From Patulibacter medicamentivorans (GTDB taxonomy: Bacteria; Actinomycetota; Thermoleophilia; Solirubrobacterales; Solirubrobacteraceae), in NCBI RefSeq assembly GCF_000240225.1, contig NZ_AGUD01000238.1:1-64000 (forward strand): a stretch of 64,000 bases of DNA, written 5' to 3'. Positions 16,885 through 26,362 of this stretch are shown here, piece after piece; the first letter of the stretch is position 1; every line of letters begins with the position of its first letter. The notes beneath the pieces are model-generated. The model did not search any database and was not told where the DNA came from. It saw only the letters and a list, made by a program, of their open reading frames with translations. A program made the translations under genes and the position numbers.

Positions 16885-17921
16885 GCCGTGACCTCTTCCT
16901 GGTTGCCGAGTTCCGGCCGGTAGTAGATGGGAACGCACCAGTGGCCGGTGGCCACCCAGTCGCTGTTGGGCAGGTCGACCTGGTGCCGGAGGATCCGATG
17001 GCACGGCTGGTCGTAGACCTTCCCGGTCGACTTCTCGATCGGGTCGAAGACGATGTACTTGTAGAGCCCGGAGACCATCCCGTCGGGCAGCTGCAGGCGC
17101 CCGGCGTGGACCGGGTCGAGGTGCTCGCGGGCGGCGGCGTTCTTCCAGGCGACGAGCTCGTCCAGCCGCTCGGTCTGGACCAGGCCGATCGCCGAGGTGA
17201 ACTCGCTCATCCGGAAGTTCAGGCCCTCGACCTCGTGGTCGGGCTTGCCGTAGTTGCGGAAGGCGCGGGCGAACTCGAGCAGCTCGGGGTGGCGCGAGAC
17301 CAGGATCCCGCCCTCGCCGGTCGAGACGGTCTTCGTCGCGTAGAAGCTGTAGACGCCGGCGTCGCCCCAGGTGCCCGGCGCCTGGCCGTTCCAGGTGGCG
17401 CCGTGGGCGTGGGCGCAGTCCTCGATCAGGAACACGCCCTGCGCGCGGCAGAGGTCGGCGATCCGCTGGATGTCGAAGGCGATGTGGCCGCCGATGTGGA
17501 CCACGAACGCGGCCTTCGGCTTGTGCTGGGCCAGCTTCTGCTCGAAGTCCGCGAACGAGACGCAGAGGTCCTCGCGGTTGCAGTCGACGAACTCGACCTT
17601 CGCGCCCAGGTGCAGCGCGGCCAGCGGCGTGGCCATGAACGTGTTCGACGGACAGAGCACGACGTCGCCGGGGCCGACGCCGGCGTGCTTCAGCGCGGCG
17701 ACCGCGCCGCCCGACCAGCTGCCGGTCGCGACCGCGCCGGCGGCGCCGGGGTGCTTGGCCGCCCAGGCGTCCTCGAAGCGCTTGGTGAGGTCGCCCTCGG
17801 CCCAGCGGTTGGAGTCGATCACCTCGTCCCACAGCTGGTGCAGGCGCGAGCGGTCGCGCGGATCGAAGCCGATCGCGAAGCGCCCGAGATCGGTGGGGGA
17901 GGAGAGCGGGGACAGGTTCAT
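16881..17921 (-). CDS. DegT/DnrJ/EryC1-type sugar aminotransferase (PLP)
   Basis: 346 residues. The PLP-binding Lys is Lys197 in SFYATKTVSTGEGG; Asp168 (EDCAHAHGA) contacts the pyridine nitrogen. Family enzymes aminate keto-sugar nucleotides using glutamate. A strong RBS (GGAGGGAGAACCTCCAC, ending at the ATG) is visible on the minus strand. It is first in a two-gene operon with the epimerase. Both sit near a polysaccharide deacetylase, pointing to surface glycan synthesis. Confidence 0.88.
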   Translation of the reverse strand: MNLSPLSSPTDLGRFAIGFDPRDRSRLHQLWDEVIDSNRWAEGDLTKRFEDAWAAKHPGAAGAVATGSWSGGAVAALKHAGVGPGDVVLCPSNTFMATPLAALHLGAKVEFVDCNREDLCVSFADFEQKLAQHKPKAAFVVHIGGHIAFDIQRIADLCRAQGVFLIEDCAHAHGATWNGQAPGTWGDAGVYSFYATKTVSTGEGGILVSRHPELLEFARAFRNYGKPDHEVEGLNFRMSEFTSAIGLVQTERLDELVAWKNAAAREHLDPVHAGRLQLPDGMVSGLYKYIVFDPIEKSTGKVYDQPCHRILRHQVDLPNSDWVATGHWCVPIYYRPELGNQEEVTA

Positions 17922-18258
17922 GTGGAGGTTCTCCCTCCGTATCGACCGCGGGTCGGTACGGGTGGCGACCGGGGAGCTTACGGTGGATTCGGCCTTCTGG
18001 GGCGGTCCCTCCCGATCCCTGGCGCGTCGGCGGTGGCCGGACGTTCGGGCGGCGCCGAACGCCGGTCGCGGACGGGCGATGAAGTGGACCGATGGGTCCG
18101 GTGGACGCCGGTGCGGACCCGGCCGCGCGCCAGGGGCGCAGGCCAACGGCGCCGGCGGACGGCCCGCTCGGCGGATGTTCTCGTCGGCCGTCGGTGGCGG
18201 ATCCGGCGCGATCGGCGCCGATTCGGTGCGCTCCGGACGCGTTCGAGTCCGGAAACGA
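17922..18258 (-). other. Leader/promoter gap upstream of the aminotransferase-epimerase operon
   Basis: About 340 nt without a convincing gene; the frames crossing it are Arg/Gly-rich shadows. A near-perfect inverted repeat at 17939-17959 (GTATCGACC-GCG-GGTCGGTAC, one mismatch) lies just upstream of the aminotransferase RBS. It could be an operator or an mRNA leader stem. I do not see a convincing -10/-35 pair. Confidence 0.4.
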
Positions 18259-18285
18259 CGACGGCCCGCCAATGGCGGGCCGTCG
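18259..18285 (-). terminator. Intrinsic terminator of cspA
   Basis: CGACGGCCCGCC (18259-18270), loop AAT, GGCGGGCCGTCG (18274-18285): a perfect 12-bp stem 22 nt beyond the cspA stop. On the minus strand it is followed by TCGTTTCC, a short U-containing tail. Confidence 0.75.
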
Positions 18286-18307
18286 GGTGCTGCGTGGTAC
18301 GAGGTCT

Positions 18308-18511
18308 CTAGAGGACCGAGACGTTCGTCGCGTTGGGGCCCTTGGGGCCGACCTCGGCGTCGAAGCTCACCTTCGCGCCCTCGGCGAGGGTCTTGAAGCC
18401 CGAGCCGTTGATCGCGGAGTGGTGGACGAAGAGGTCCTTGCCGCTGTCATCGGGCGTGATGAACCCGAAGCCCTTCTCCTCGCTGAACCACTTGACAGTT
18501 CCGGTAGCCAT
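18308..18511 (-). CDS. cspA: Cold-shock protein, CspA family
   Basis: 67 residues beginning [21 protein letters not shown]1 (KGFGFI, 13-18) and RNP2 (LFVHH, 27-31) of the cold-shock OB fold are intact. It binds single-stranded RNA or DNA and melts mRNA structure; actinobacterial homologues are often constitutive. RBS GGAGGG lies about 11 nt upstream of the ATG. It is monocistronic with its own terminator. Confidence 0.95.
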   Translation of the reverse strand: MATGTVKWFSEEKGFGFITPDDSGKDLFVHHSAINGSGFKTLAEGAKVSFDAEVGPKGPNATNVSVL

Positions 18512-18642
18512 GATGTGTTTTTCCCTCCACGGGGTTCTCTGTGCAACGGGACACGCGGAGGGTGCTACTGCAACAACTGCGGACACTGGCACTGCTTCGC
18601 CGGACGTTTTTGCCCGGCACGGTCTCGTAAAGCGTAGCGGGC
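18512..18642 (-). promoter_or_regulatory. Upstream leader of cspA
   Basis: 131 nt between the YjbR stop and the cspA ATG. It is less GC-rich than its surroundings, with two short A/T runs (18527-18532 and 18606-18612). cspA genes usually have a structured 5' leader, and this gap is big enough for a promoter plus leader. I cannot identify the promoter hexamers with confidence. Confidence 0.35.
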
Positions 18643-19038
18643 TCAGGCCGTCCCGTTGGAAAGTCCTGCCGAATCGATCAATCGGCGGGGTGCGATCCGG
18701 ACGTAGGCGTCCTCGATCGCGCCCTCGACGTCGTCCCATTCGAGGCCCCGATCGAGCCGCACCCCGACCCATCCGCGGTGGCCCACGTAGGGCGGGCGGA
18801 AGTAGTGCTCGGGGTCGCTGTCGATCAGCGCCTCCTGCATCCCCTCGGCCGCGGCGCACCAGAGCGCGAGCCGCCCGTCGCCGTGGTGGTCGTCGAGGAA
18901 CATCACGAAGGTCCGCTTGTCGCGGACGAAGAACGTCGGCGACCCGTGGCTCAGCCGCTCGGTCACCTCGGGCAGGTCCAGGCAGGCTCGGCGGACCCGC
19001 TCCAGCACCGCGTCGTGATCGATCTCGTCGGGGGTCAC
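18643..19038 (-). CDS. MmcQ/YjbR family protein
   Basis: 131 residues from GTG 19038, overlapping the SoxR stop by 4 nt. The segments [20 protein letters not shown] and [15 protein letters not shown] are typical of the YjbR fold, a small double-wing DNA-binding-like domain of unknown function. Its tight coupling to SoxR suggests it is part of the redox-stress response here (inference). Confidence 0.82.
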   Translation of the reverse strand: MTPDEIDHDAVLERVRRACLDLPEVTERLSHGSPTFFVRDKRTFVMFLDDHHGDGRLALWCAAAEGMQEALIDSDPEHYFRPPYVGHRGWVGVRLDRGLEWDDVEGAIEDAYVRIAPRRLIDSAGLSNGTA

Positions 19039-19478
19039 GCGGCCTCTCCGATCCACAGGCGGGGGCCGGGTCCGCGCCGGCCCAGCCGGTCCTCGGGGTT
19101 GACGAGCGCGCAGCGGTCCAGCGACAGGCAGCCGCAGCCGATGCAACCGGTGAGGCTGTCGCGCAGCCGTTCCAGCTCGGCCATCCGCTCGTCGATCCGG
19201 GCGGTCCAGGCGCTCGAGAGCTTGGCCCAGTCGTCGCGGCCGGGGACCCGCTCGGTCGGCAGCCGGTCGAGCTCGCCCTTGATCTCCCCCAGCGTCAGCC
19301 CGATCCGCTGGGCGAAGACGATGAACGCGATCCGCCGCGTCACGTAGCGCGGGAACCGCCGGTGGCCGGCGCCCGAGCGGATCGACTGGATCAGGCCGCG
19401 GTCCTCGTAGAACCGGAGCGCCGAGGCGGCGACGCCGGTCCGCGCGGCCAGCTGGCCGATCGTCATCAGGTGATCCAT
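19035..19478 (-). CDS. soxR: Redox-sensitive MerR-family regulator SoxR
   Basis: 147 residues. A MerR helix-turn-helix (5-45: [20 protein letters not shown]) and dimerisation helix (about 80-108) lead to the 2Fe-2S signature Cys112, Cys115, Cys117, Cys123 (C-x2-C-x-C-x5-C). Oxidation of the cluster, for example by redox-cycling compounds, switches on target promoters. ATG 19478 was chosen because homology begins there. It is first gene of a soxR-yjbR pair, and the neighbouring divergently placed genes are possible targets. Confidence 0.93.
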   Translation of the reverse strand: MDHLMTIGQLAARTGVAASALRFYEDRGLIQSIRSGAGHRRFPRYVTRRIAFIVFAQRIGLTLGEIKGELDRLPTERVPGRDDWAKLSSAWTARIDERMAELERLRDSLTGCIGCGCLSLDRCALVNPEDRLGRRGPGPRLWIGEAA

Positions 19479-19542
19479 GGCGAGAGCACAGCAGCTGCCG
19501 CGCCCAGGTTCAACTGCGGTTGAAGTCGAGTCGGCCGCGCGC

Positions 19543-20469
19543 TCAGGCGCGTCCGGCCTCGACCGCCTGCGCCTCGACGACGAACTCGGCCTGCTCGTCG
19601 GCCGCGTGGCGGGCCTCGGGGATCGACGCGACGGCGGTCGCGTAGCCGTGGAAGCCACCCGGCTGCTCGCGGCTGACGACCGTCACCCCGGCCTCGCGGC
19701 AACGTCGCTCCCAGCTGCGGACGTCCCACAGGAACAGCTCGCGGGTGCCGCTGTGGATCATCGTCGGCGGCAGCCCGTGGGGGTCGCCGTGGAGCGGGGA
19801 CAGCAGCGGGTCTCCCAGGTCGCGGCCGCCCGCGTAGGCGGCGGCGTGGCGGGCCAGGCCGTCGAGGGTCAGCATCGCGTCGACGCGCGCGTTCCCGCGG
19901 GCCTCGGGGTCGGCGACGGCCAGGTCCAGCCACGGCGAGCAGAGCACGAGCGCGGCCGGCGGGTCCCCGGCACCGTCGCGCAGCCGCGCGGCGACGGCGA
20001 CGGCCAGCCCGCCGCCGGCGCTGTCGCCGATCAGCGACCACGCGCCCGGTCGCAGCAGCCGCTCGCGCCGGGCGCCGTCGATCACCGCGAGCACGTCCTC
20101 GAGCGCGGCCGGGTACGGGTGCTGCGGCGCCAGCCGGTAGTCGACCAGCAGCCCCGCCATCCCGGTCCGCAGGCAGAGCCGGCTGAGGTACTGCCACTGG
20201 TCCAGGAACGGCCCGCAGACGTAGCTGCCGCCGTGCAGGAAGACCAGGACCCCCGCCGGGGCGTGGTTGCGATCGAGCCAGATCGCGCGGGCGCCGCGGT
20301 GCTCGACCACGGTGCAGTGGTGGGCGCGGCGGATCTCGCGCGGGGGGTCGTGCAGGTCGCCGGCCTGCAGCTCCTCGTACGACGGCGGCCCGCTGCGGCG
20401 GGCGGCGATCCGGGACCACTGCCCGGCGATCCGGAACCGCGCACGGGCGATCACCATCTGCACGCTCAT
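19543..20469 (-). CDS. Alpha/beta-hydrolase, hormone-sensitive-lipase family esterase
   Basis: 308 residues. The oxyanion-hole motif HGGS (79-82) and nucleophile Ser150 in GDSAGGG are diagnostic of HSL/carboxylesterase family IV. The catalytic His is probably in PGGFHGYA near the C terminus. There is no signal peptide, so it is cytoplasmic and hydrolyses acyl esters of unknown identity. It lies 64 nt upstream of soxR on the same strand and diverges from the Vgb-like gene across a 75-nt gap. Confidence 0.88.
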   Translation of the reverse strand: MSVQMVIARARFRIAGQWSRIAARRSGPPSYEELQAGDLHDPPREIRRAHHCTVVEHRGARAIWLDRNHAPAGVLVFLHGGSYVCGPFLDQWQYLSRLCLRTGMAGLLVDYRLAPQHPYPAALEDVLAVIDGARRERLLRPGAWSLIGDSAGGGLAVAVAARLRDGAGDPPAALVLCSPWLDLAVADPEARGNARVDAMLTLDGLARHAAAYAGGRDLGDPLLSPLHGDPHGLPPTMIHSGTRELFLWDVRSWERRCREAGVTVVSREQPGGFHGYATAVASIPEARHAADEQAEFVVEAQAVEAGRA

Positions 20470-20544
20470 CGCCGGTCCACCGTAGCGACGCGGGCGGACC
20501 TTCCGGCGCAGTCATCCCCCGTGGCTGGGATAGTGCGGATCGCT

Positions 20545-21972
20545 ATGCGTGTGCGTGCGTCCCGGCTCCTGAGCGTGCTGTCGCTCATCGTCCTCGGGCT
20601 GCTGCTGCCGGCGGCGGCGTCAGCGGCTCCGACCGTCCAGCTGTTCCCGGTGCCGACCGGCGGGGCCGGGATCACCCGGATCGTCGCCGGCCCGGACTCG
20701 AACGTCTGGTTCACGGAGCGGAAGGCCGACAGGATCGGCCGGATCACGCCGGCGGGCGCGATCACCGAGTACATCGTCCCGAACGACTCGGTCGAGGACT
20801 CCGGTCCCGACGAGCTGGCGGCCGGCCCCGGCGGGCGGCTCTGGTTCACCAACGAGGTCGGGCGCCAGGTGGTCTGGTTCGACCCGGCCAACCCGCAGGC
20901 GATGCACCTGATCCGCGACGCCGCGCTCGGCGAGCCGTCGGCGTCGCGGCTGGCGCCGAGCGCCAGCGGCGGGGCCTGGATGACCACGTTCGGCGACGAC
21001 AACGTCCACCGGCTGGACGGCAACGGCGGCGGCATCGTGCAGACGTACCCGTCGCAGTACTCGGCCGGGATGGGCGACCTGGCGACGGCCCCCGACGGCG
21101 CGGTCTGGCTGAGCGACAGCGGCGACTACCTGCGCCGGATCCCCGAGTCGGGCACGCCGCTGAGCGTGCCGCTGGCGCCGATGGACGTCACCTACGACGT
21201 CTCCTCGATCGCCTTCGACCCGTCCGGCGCCGTCTGGTTCGGCGCCTACTCCCCGGGCTCGATGTTCAGCTCGGCCAGGGGCGGCACGATCGGGCGCTTC
21301 GCGGGTGGCAGGCTGGACCTGTTCCCGCTCGGTGGCGACTACCTGCCGAAGTCGCTGGTCCACGGGCCGGACGGGGCGATCTGGTTCGGCGAGAAGGACG
21401 GCATCGGTCGGATCACCGCCGACGGCCGCGTCCAGCACGCCTCGCTGGCCCCCTACCACGGCGATGGCGTCGCCTTCGGGGCCGACGGCCGGCTGTGGTT
21501 CTACGACCAGGCGGCGAACATGATCGGCGCCGTCGCGATCGACGCCAACCTGTTCCCGGCCGGGCCCGGCGGACCGGGTGGTCCCGGCGGTCCGGGCGCC
21601 ACGCCGCAGGCCCCGGTGGTCAAGGTCACCGTTCCGAAGCAGCGGCTGGCGACGATCCGCCGCAAGAAGGCGCTGAGCGTCTCCTGCCGGCTGGCGGCGG
21701 CCGGGAAGTGCGCGGCGACGGCGACGATCTCGGCGAAGGACGCCAGGAAGCTGAAGCTGCGCGTCTCGAAGAAGGCCAGGACCTTCACCCTCGGCAAGGC
21801 GTCCAAGAGCTTCAGGAAGGCCGGCACCGCGACCCTGAAGCTGAAGCTCTCCGCCAAGGTCCGCAGCGCGCTCGGCCGCGCCCGCAAGCTGAAGGTGACC
21901 GTGACGGCGACCTCGACGGCGCCCGGCACCACGGCACGGACGACGAAGGTCACGCGGACGCTCCGCCGCTGA
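20545..21972 (+). CDS. Secreted Vgb-like beta-propeller with basic C-terminal domain
   Basis: 475 residues: signal peptide (1-27), about six NHL/Vgb-type blades (30-335) with recurring G-P-D-G-x-x-W-F motifs (GPDSNVWFTE, APDGAVWLSD, GPDGAIWFGE), a Gly/Pro linker (about 340-355), and a Lys/Arg-rich domain with one Cys pair (Cys378 and Cys386). The blades resemble streptogramin B lyase, but exported actinobacterial propellers of this kind are generally of unknown function, so I do not call a lyase. It ends in Arg-Arg. Confidence 0.8.
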   Translation: MRVRASRLLSVLSLIVLGLLLPAAASAAPTVQLFPVPTGGAGITRIVAGPDSNVWFTERKADRIGRITPAGAITEYIVPNDSVEDSGPDELAAGPGGRLWFTNEVGRQVVWFDPANPQAMHLIRDAALGEPSASRLAPSASGGAWMTTFGDDNVHRLDGNGGGIVQTYPSQYSAGMGDLATAPDGAVWLSDSGDYLRRIPESGTPLSVPLAPMDVTYDVSSIAFDPSGAVWFGAYSPGSMFSSARGGTIGRFAGGRLDLFPLGGDYLPKSLVHGPDGAIWFGEKDGIGRITADGRVQHASLAPYHGDGVAFGADGRLWFYDQAANMIGAVAIDANLFPAGPGGPGGPGGPGATPQAPVVKVTVPKQRLATIRRKKALSVSCRLAAAGKCAATATISAKDARKLKLRVSKKARTFTLGKASKSFRKAGTATLKLKLSAKVRSALGRARKLKVTVTATSTAPGTTARTTKVTRTLRR

Positions 21973-22058
21973 GTCGGGCGCCGTCGTCCGGCCCGGCGAC
22001 GACGGCAACGCGGCGCTTCACGTCGGCTTCATCCGGGTCCCGGCAGGCTGCTCCTCGC

Positions 22059-23768
22059 ATGCCACGCCGCGTCCGAGGAGCCGAGAGCCCCGTCCCCGCC
22101 ACGAGCCACGGCGGGGCGCGCCTGGCCGCGGTCGCGCTGCCGCTGCTGGCCGGGCTGGCCGGGCTCGGGTGCGGCTGGGCGCAGGCCGCGCCACCCGATG
22201 CGATCCGCGTCGGCGGGCCCTCCGGCCCGGCGGACGCGAAGGTCGCGATCGTCGGATCCCGGCGCGATCTGCGGGGCCGGCGGTTCACGGTCGTCGACCG
22301 GCGGGGGCGGACGGTGCTCCGCGGCCGGCTGCGCCGGACCCCGGGCTCGCCGGCGCCGTGGCGGCGCGCCTTCGCCGCCGACCTCACGCGGCTGCGGACG
22401 CCCGGCTCCTACCGCGTCCGGGTCGGCGCCCTGACCTCGCGCGCCTGGATCGTCGCCCGGCGTCCGTCGAGCGCCCCGATCGCCACGATCCTGCGCTACC
22501 TCGCGGCCAACGCCGACGGCGACGAGCCCTCGCCCGTCCACGGGCCTGCGCACCTCGCCGACGCGGTGGTCGCCAGCGGCCCCTACGCCGGGCAGCGGTT
22601 CGACCTGACCGGTGGCTGGATGGACGCCGGCGACATGATCAAGTTCACGCAGACCACCGCCTACGCGGCGGCGGCGCTGCAGGCCGCGGCCCGCCTCGAC
22701 CGCGCGGACGCGCCGGCGCTGCGGGCCAGCGCCGATGTCGGCATCCGCTGGCTGCTGAAGGCCCACCCGCGGGGCGACCTGTTCGTCGCCCAGGTCGGCG
22801 ACGAGCGCGATCACGATCGCGGCTTCCGCGACCCGGCCACCGACGACGGCTCCGGCCTGCCCGGGATCGCCGTCCGCGCCGCCTATCCGAACATGGGCGG
22901 AGACCTCGGGGGCGGGACCGCGCTGGCGCTGGCGCTGGCCGCCGAGCGCGCCAGCGGTGCGGCTCGCGACCAGCTGCTGCGCCACGCTCGCGAGTGGTAC
23001 GCCGCCGGCCGGGCCTCGGGCGTCGTCGCGCCGAAGCTGCCGTCGCCCGCCGGCGACTTCTACGTCGGAGACACCCAGGAGGACGCGCTCGCGGCGGGGG
23101 CGGCGGCGCTCCACCGGGTGACCGGCGAGCGGGCCTTCCTCGACGATGCGCTGACCTTCCTCGAGCGGAGCGCCGCCGACGGCCGACTGGGGTGGAACGC
23201 CCTGGCCGGGTTCGCGGCGGCGGATCTCTGCGGCCTCCTGGGAGCCCCCGCGGTCGCCGACCCGACCGCACGCGACAGCGCGTGCGCGGCGACCGCGGCC
23301 CAGGGTCGGGCGGCCGTGACCCGGGCGAGCGCCGGGGCCTTCGGCACGCCCGGCGCCCTCACGTGGGGCCAGACCGGCGAGAACGGCGGCGCGGGGGTGC
23401 TGGCGACGGTCGCCGGCCGTGCCGGCTCGGTGGCGCGCGGGCTGGCGGTCGGCAGCGGCGCCCGCGACTGGCTGCTGGGGCGCAACCCGTGGGGCGCCAG
23501 CTTCGTCGCGGGCTACGGGCCGCGCGCCCCGCGCGCGATCCACCACTGGGCCTCGGCTCGTCCCGGCCAGCCGGTCGGCGCGGTCGTCGGTGGTCCGGCG
23601 CCGGCGAGGACGATCGCCGAGCAGCGACTCGGCCGCCCGCGGCCGAGCCCCTTCGACACCGCCGGGGCGACCTACGAGGACCGGATCGAGGACTACGTCA
23701 CCTCGGAGCCGGCGATCGACTACGCCGCCGGATCGGTCCTGCTGCTGGCCGCGCTGCAGGCCGGCTGA
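22059..23768 (+). CDS. Secreted glycoside hydrolase family 9 (cellulase-type)
   Basis: 569 residues: signal-like N terminus (to about 45), an N-terminal Ig-like domain typical of cellulases (about 46-130), then the GH9 (alpha/alpha)6 barrel. Catalytic residues visible: Asp189 and Asp192 (GGWMDAGD) and the acid Glu550 (YVTSEPAIDYAAG); the HHWAS stretch (about 497) is the family His motif. Expected activity: endo/exo beta-1,4-glucan hydrolysis. It sits 68 nt upstream of an OmpR/kinase pair that could respond to the same polymer (inference). Confidence 0.86.
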   Translation: MPRRVRGAESPVPATSHGGARLAAVALPLLAGLAGLGCGWAQAAPPDAIRVGGPSGPADAKVAIVGSRRDLRGRRFTVVDRRGRTVLRGRLRRTPGSPAPWRRAFAADLTRLRTPGSYRVRVGALTSRAWIVARRPSSAPIATILRYLAANADGDEPSPVHGPAHLADAVVASGPYAGQRFDLTGGWMDAGDMIKFTQTTAYAAAALQAAARLDRADAPALRASADVGIRWLLKAHPRGDLFVAQVGDERDHDRGFRDPATDDGSGLPGIAVRAAYPNMGGDLGGGTALALALAAERASGAARDQLLRHAREWYAAGRASGVVAPKLPSPAGDFYVGDTQEDALAAGAAALHRVTGERAFLDDALTFLERSAADGRLGWNALAGFAAADLCGLLGAPAVADPTARDSACAATAAQGRAAVTRASAGAFGTPGALTWGQTGENGGAGVLATVAGRAGSVARGLAVGSGARDWLLGRNPWGASFVAGYGPRAPRAIHHWASARPGQPVGAVVGGPAPARTIAEQRLGRPRPSPFDTAGATYEDRIEDYVTSEPAIDYAAGSVLLLAALQAG

Positions 23769-23836
23769 GCGGGGCGAGGGCGACGGTGGCCGCCGCGATC
23801 TTTGGAAGTCGGCGCAGGGCGCTCTATGCTCGCGCG

Positions 23837-24499
23837 ATGCGGATCCTCCTGGTCGAGGACGAGGCGGAGCTGGCGACCGCCGTGGCCCAGCGACTACGGG
23901 TGGAGTCGTTCGGGGTCGACGTGGCGGGCACTCTGGCCGAGGCGCGGTTCCACGCCGACCTGCACCCGTACGACGCGATCGTGCTCGATCGCCGGCTGCC
24001 CGACGGCCAGGGGCTGGAGCTGTGCGGGCAGTGGCGGGCCGCGGGGGTCGAGACGCCGATTCTGCTGCTGACGGCGATGGACCGGACCGACGATGTCGTC
24101 GACGGCTTCGCCCACGGCGCCGACGACTACCTGACCAAGCCGTTCGCGACCGAGGAGCTGGTCGCCCGCGTCCACGCGCTCCTGCGGCGGCGCCCGGCCC
24201 GCCGGCACGACACGATCGAGGCCGGCGACCTGCTGATCGAGCCGGCCCGCCGGCGGGTCCGCCGCGACGGGGTGATCGTGCCGCTGACGACCAAGGAGTT
24301 CGCGCTGCTGGCGTTCCTCGCCGATCGTGCCGGCGAGGTCGTCGACCGCTTCGAGATCCTCGAGCACTGCTGGGACCACGCCTACGAGCCGGAGTCCAAC
24401 GTCGTCGACGTCCACGTCGCCGCGCTGCGGCGCAAGCTCGGGGCGGCGTCGATCGAGACCGTCCGCGGCGCCGGCTACCGGCTGGCGGACGGCGCGTGA
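23837..24499 (+). CDS. OmpR/PhoB-type response regulator
   Basis: 220 residues. Receiver domain 1-115 with phospho-acceptor Asp51 (VLDRRLPDG), acidic pair Glu7/Asp8 and Lys103 (YLTKPF). The C-terminal winged helix (about 125-218) has TTKEFALLAFLADRAGEVV and ends TVRGAGYRL, typical of the OmpR family. It is cotranscribed with the histidine kinase (4-nt GTGA overlap). Target genes unknown; the upstream GH9 gene is a candidate by position only. Confidence 0.93.
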   Translation: MRILLVEDEAELATAVAQRLRVESFGVDVAGTLAEARFHADLHPYDAIVLDRRLPDGQGLELCGQWRAAGVETPILLLTAMDRTDDVVDGFAHGADDYLTKPFATEELVARVHALLRRRPARRHDTIEAGDLLIEPARRRVRRDGVIVPLTTKEFALLAFLADRAGEVVDRFEILEHCWDHAYEPESNVVDVHVAALRRKLGAASIETVRGAGYRLADGA

Positions 24500-25785
24500 A
24501 CGCGCTCCAGCTGCGGCGGCTGCGCCGGCGGCTGACCGCGTCCTACGCGGCGGTCTCGCTGGTCGTGCTGCTGGTGCTGGCGGTGATCGCGGTGCTGCAG
24601 GCCCACGACCGGCGCTACGAGCAGCTGGACCGGCTGCTGGAGCGGACCGCGCTCTCCGCCGACGGCTTCGCCTACCCCGAGGGCGAGCCGAGCCGGCTGG
24701 TGGTCGACCGCCAGCCCGACGGCTACTTCGGGCCCAAGCGGCGGCCGGGCGCACCGGTGCTGGTGGTCGATCGCAGCGGCCGGATCGTGGCCGGGCCGTC
24801 CGGCGCGCTCGACCCGGCGGCCGCCCGGCGCGCGCTGCGACGGATCCGCGACGGGCGTCTGCTGCGGCTCTACGACGAGGCCGTCGACGGGCGGTCGCTG
24901 CGGGTCGCCGCCAGCCCGCTCAACGGCACCGACGGGGTGCTGGCGGCGATCGTCGCGGTCGAGCCGCTGGCGTCGGCCGAGCGTGACCTGCGCCGGACGA
25001 CGCTGGCGATCGCCGGGGCGACGCTGGGCCTGTGGCTGCTGACGATCGCCGCCGGATGGCTGCTGGCCGGGCGCGCGCTGGCGCCGGCGGCGGCGACGGC
25101 GCGGCGCGAGGAGGCGTTCCTGGCCGACGCCGCCCACGAGCTGCGGACGCCGGTGGCGGTGATCCGCGCGCGGGCCGAGCAGGCGCTGCGCGAGCAGGGG
25201 CCCGACGGTCCGGCCGGCGATGCCCTGAGCGCGATCGAGCGGGCGGCCGAGCGGGCGTCGGGGACGATCGCGGACATGCTGGAGCTGGCGCGGCTGGACG
25301 CCCGCCGCGGCCGCTTCGAGCGCGAGCCGCTGCGCCTCGACCTGCTGCTGGAGCAGGTGGTCGAGGAGTACGGCGACCAGGCGGCGGCGGCCGGGGCGCA
25401 GCTGCGGCTGGAGGCCGTTCCCGAGGCGGTCGTCCTCGGCGACGAGCGGCTGTTGGCCCGCTCGGTGGCCAACTTGGTGGAGAACGCGATCCGCTACGGC
25501 GCGGTCGGCGGCCGGGTCGACGTGTCGCTCGAGGTCGCCGACGGCCAGGCGGTCGTCGAGGTCCGCGACCACGGTCCCGGCGTGCCGCCGGCGCAGCGCG
25601 CCGCGGTCTTCGATCGCTTCCACCGCGCCAGCGGCGCCGCCGGCGGGTCGGGCCTGGGCCTGCCGATCGCGCGGCTCGTGGCCGAGGCGCACGACGGATC
25701 GCTCGAGCTGCTGGATCCGGTCGAGGGGCAGCCCGGGGCGCGCTTCCGGCTGCGGCTGCCGCTCGTCGGGGCCGGGGCCGGCTGA
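24496..25785 (+). CDS. Membrane sensor histidine kinase
   Basis: 429 residues from GTG 24496. TM1 is at about 16-36, an extracytoplasmic sensor of about 130 residues follows, TM2 is at about 170-191. HisKA has His214 in DAAHELRTPVAV, then an HATPase with N-box NLVENAIRYG and G-boxes DHGPGVP and GSGLGLPIA. The usual HAMP segment between TM2 and HisKA seems very short or absent (about 20 residues). Partner of the preceding regulator. Confidence 0.92.
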   Translation: MNALQLRRLRRRLTASYAAVSLVVLLVLAVIAVLQAHDRRYEQLDRLLERTALSADGFAYPEGEPSRLVVDRQPDGYFGPKRRPGAPVLVVDRSGRIVAGPSGALDPAAARRALRRIRDGRLLRLYDEAVDGRSLRVAASPLNGTDGVLAAIVAVEPLASAERDLRRTTLAIAGATLGLWLLTIAAGWLLAGRALAPAAATARREEAFLADAAHELRTPVAVIRARAEQALREQGPDGPAGDALSAIERAAERASGTIADMLELARLDARRGRFEREPLRLDLLLEQVVEEYGDQAAAAGAQLRLEAVPEAVVLGDERLLARSVANLVENAIRYGAVGGRVDVSLEVADGQAVVEVRDHGPGVPPAQRAAVFDRFHRASGAAGGSGLGLPIARLVAEAHDGSLELLDPVEGQPGARFRLRLPLVGAGAG

Positions 25786-25811
25786 CGCGGCGGCCGCGCG
25801 TCGTCCGCGGC

Positions 25812-26282
25812 CTACGCCCGGCTGACGGTCCGCACGCCGCGCTCCGGCGTCCAGACCGTGATCACGATCTGCTTGCCGCTCGGGTCGAGCCGGACGGTCG
25901 AGACCTCGCGCAGGTCGAGCCGGAACAGGTGGGTCGGGCCGGCGGCGGCCGCCTCGCCGTTGATCGCGCTGACGCGCTCGGGGTCGGTCTCCTCGTCGGC
26001 GACGCCGGCCAGCTTCGCGTCGCCGGGCCATTCGGGCGGGTCGTCCGAGCCGCTGTGGAGCGCGAAGCGCGGATCGCGCTGCAGGTCGTGGGCCTTGCGG
26101 GCCTGCCACATCGACCCGATCCAGAGGTCGCCGTCGACCAGCCGGGTCTCGGTCCCGGAGATCCGCGGCGCCCCGTCGGCGCGGACGGTCGCGAGCGTCT
26201 TGTGGGTGTGGGCGTCGAGTCGCTGCCGGACCTCGGCGGCGAGCTCCGGCGCGGCGGCTTCGAAGGCGGACCAGCTCGGCAT
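25812..26282 (-). CDS. Pyridoxamine-5'-phosphate-oxidase-fold (PPOX) protein, flavin or F420 type
   Basis: 156 residues from ATG 26282. The split-barrel signature runs from THKTLATVRADGAPRISG (about 26-43) through GDLWIGSMWQARKAHDLQRD. Family members bind FMN, F420 or haem and reduce diverse substrates; the exact class cannot be assigned. It diverges from the AraC-DinB gene, which may control it. Confidence 0.82.
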   Translation of the reverse strand: MPSWSAFEAAAPELAAEVRQRLDAHTHKTLATVRADGAPRISGTETRLVDGDLWIGSMWQARKAHDLQRDPRFALHSGSDDPPEWPGDAKLAGVADEETDPERVSAINGEAAAAGPTHLFRLDLREVSTVRLDPSGKQIVITVWTPERGVRTVSRA

Positions 26283-26362
26283 CGCGTCAGCGTCGCGGGG
26301 CGCGGGGCCGCCGTCGAGCGAGAGGTCGAACGCGATCAAGCCGGGCGCGCGAGGATGGGGCG

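Noticed and set aside
18092-18637. Plus-strand open frame antisense to cspA
   Set aside because: It is opposite a clear cold-shock gene and its terminator, with no recognisable protein features.
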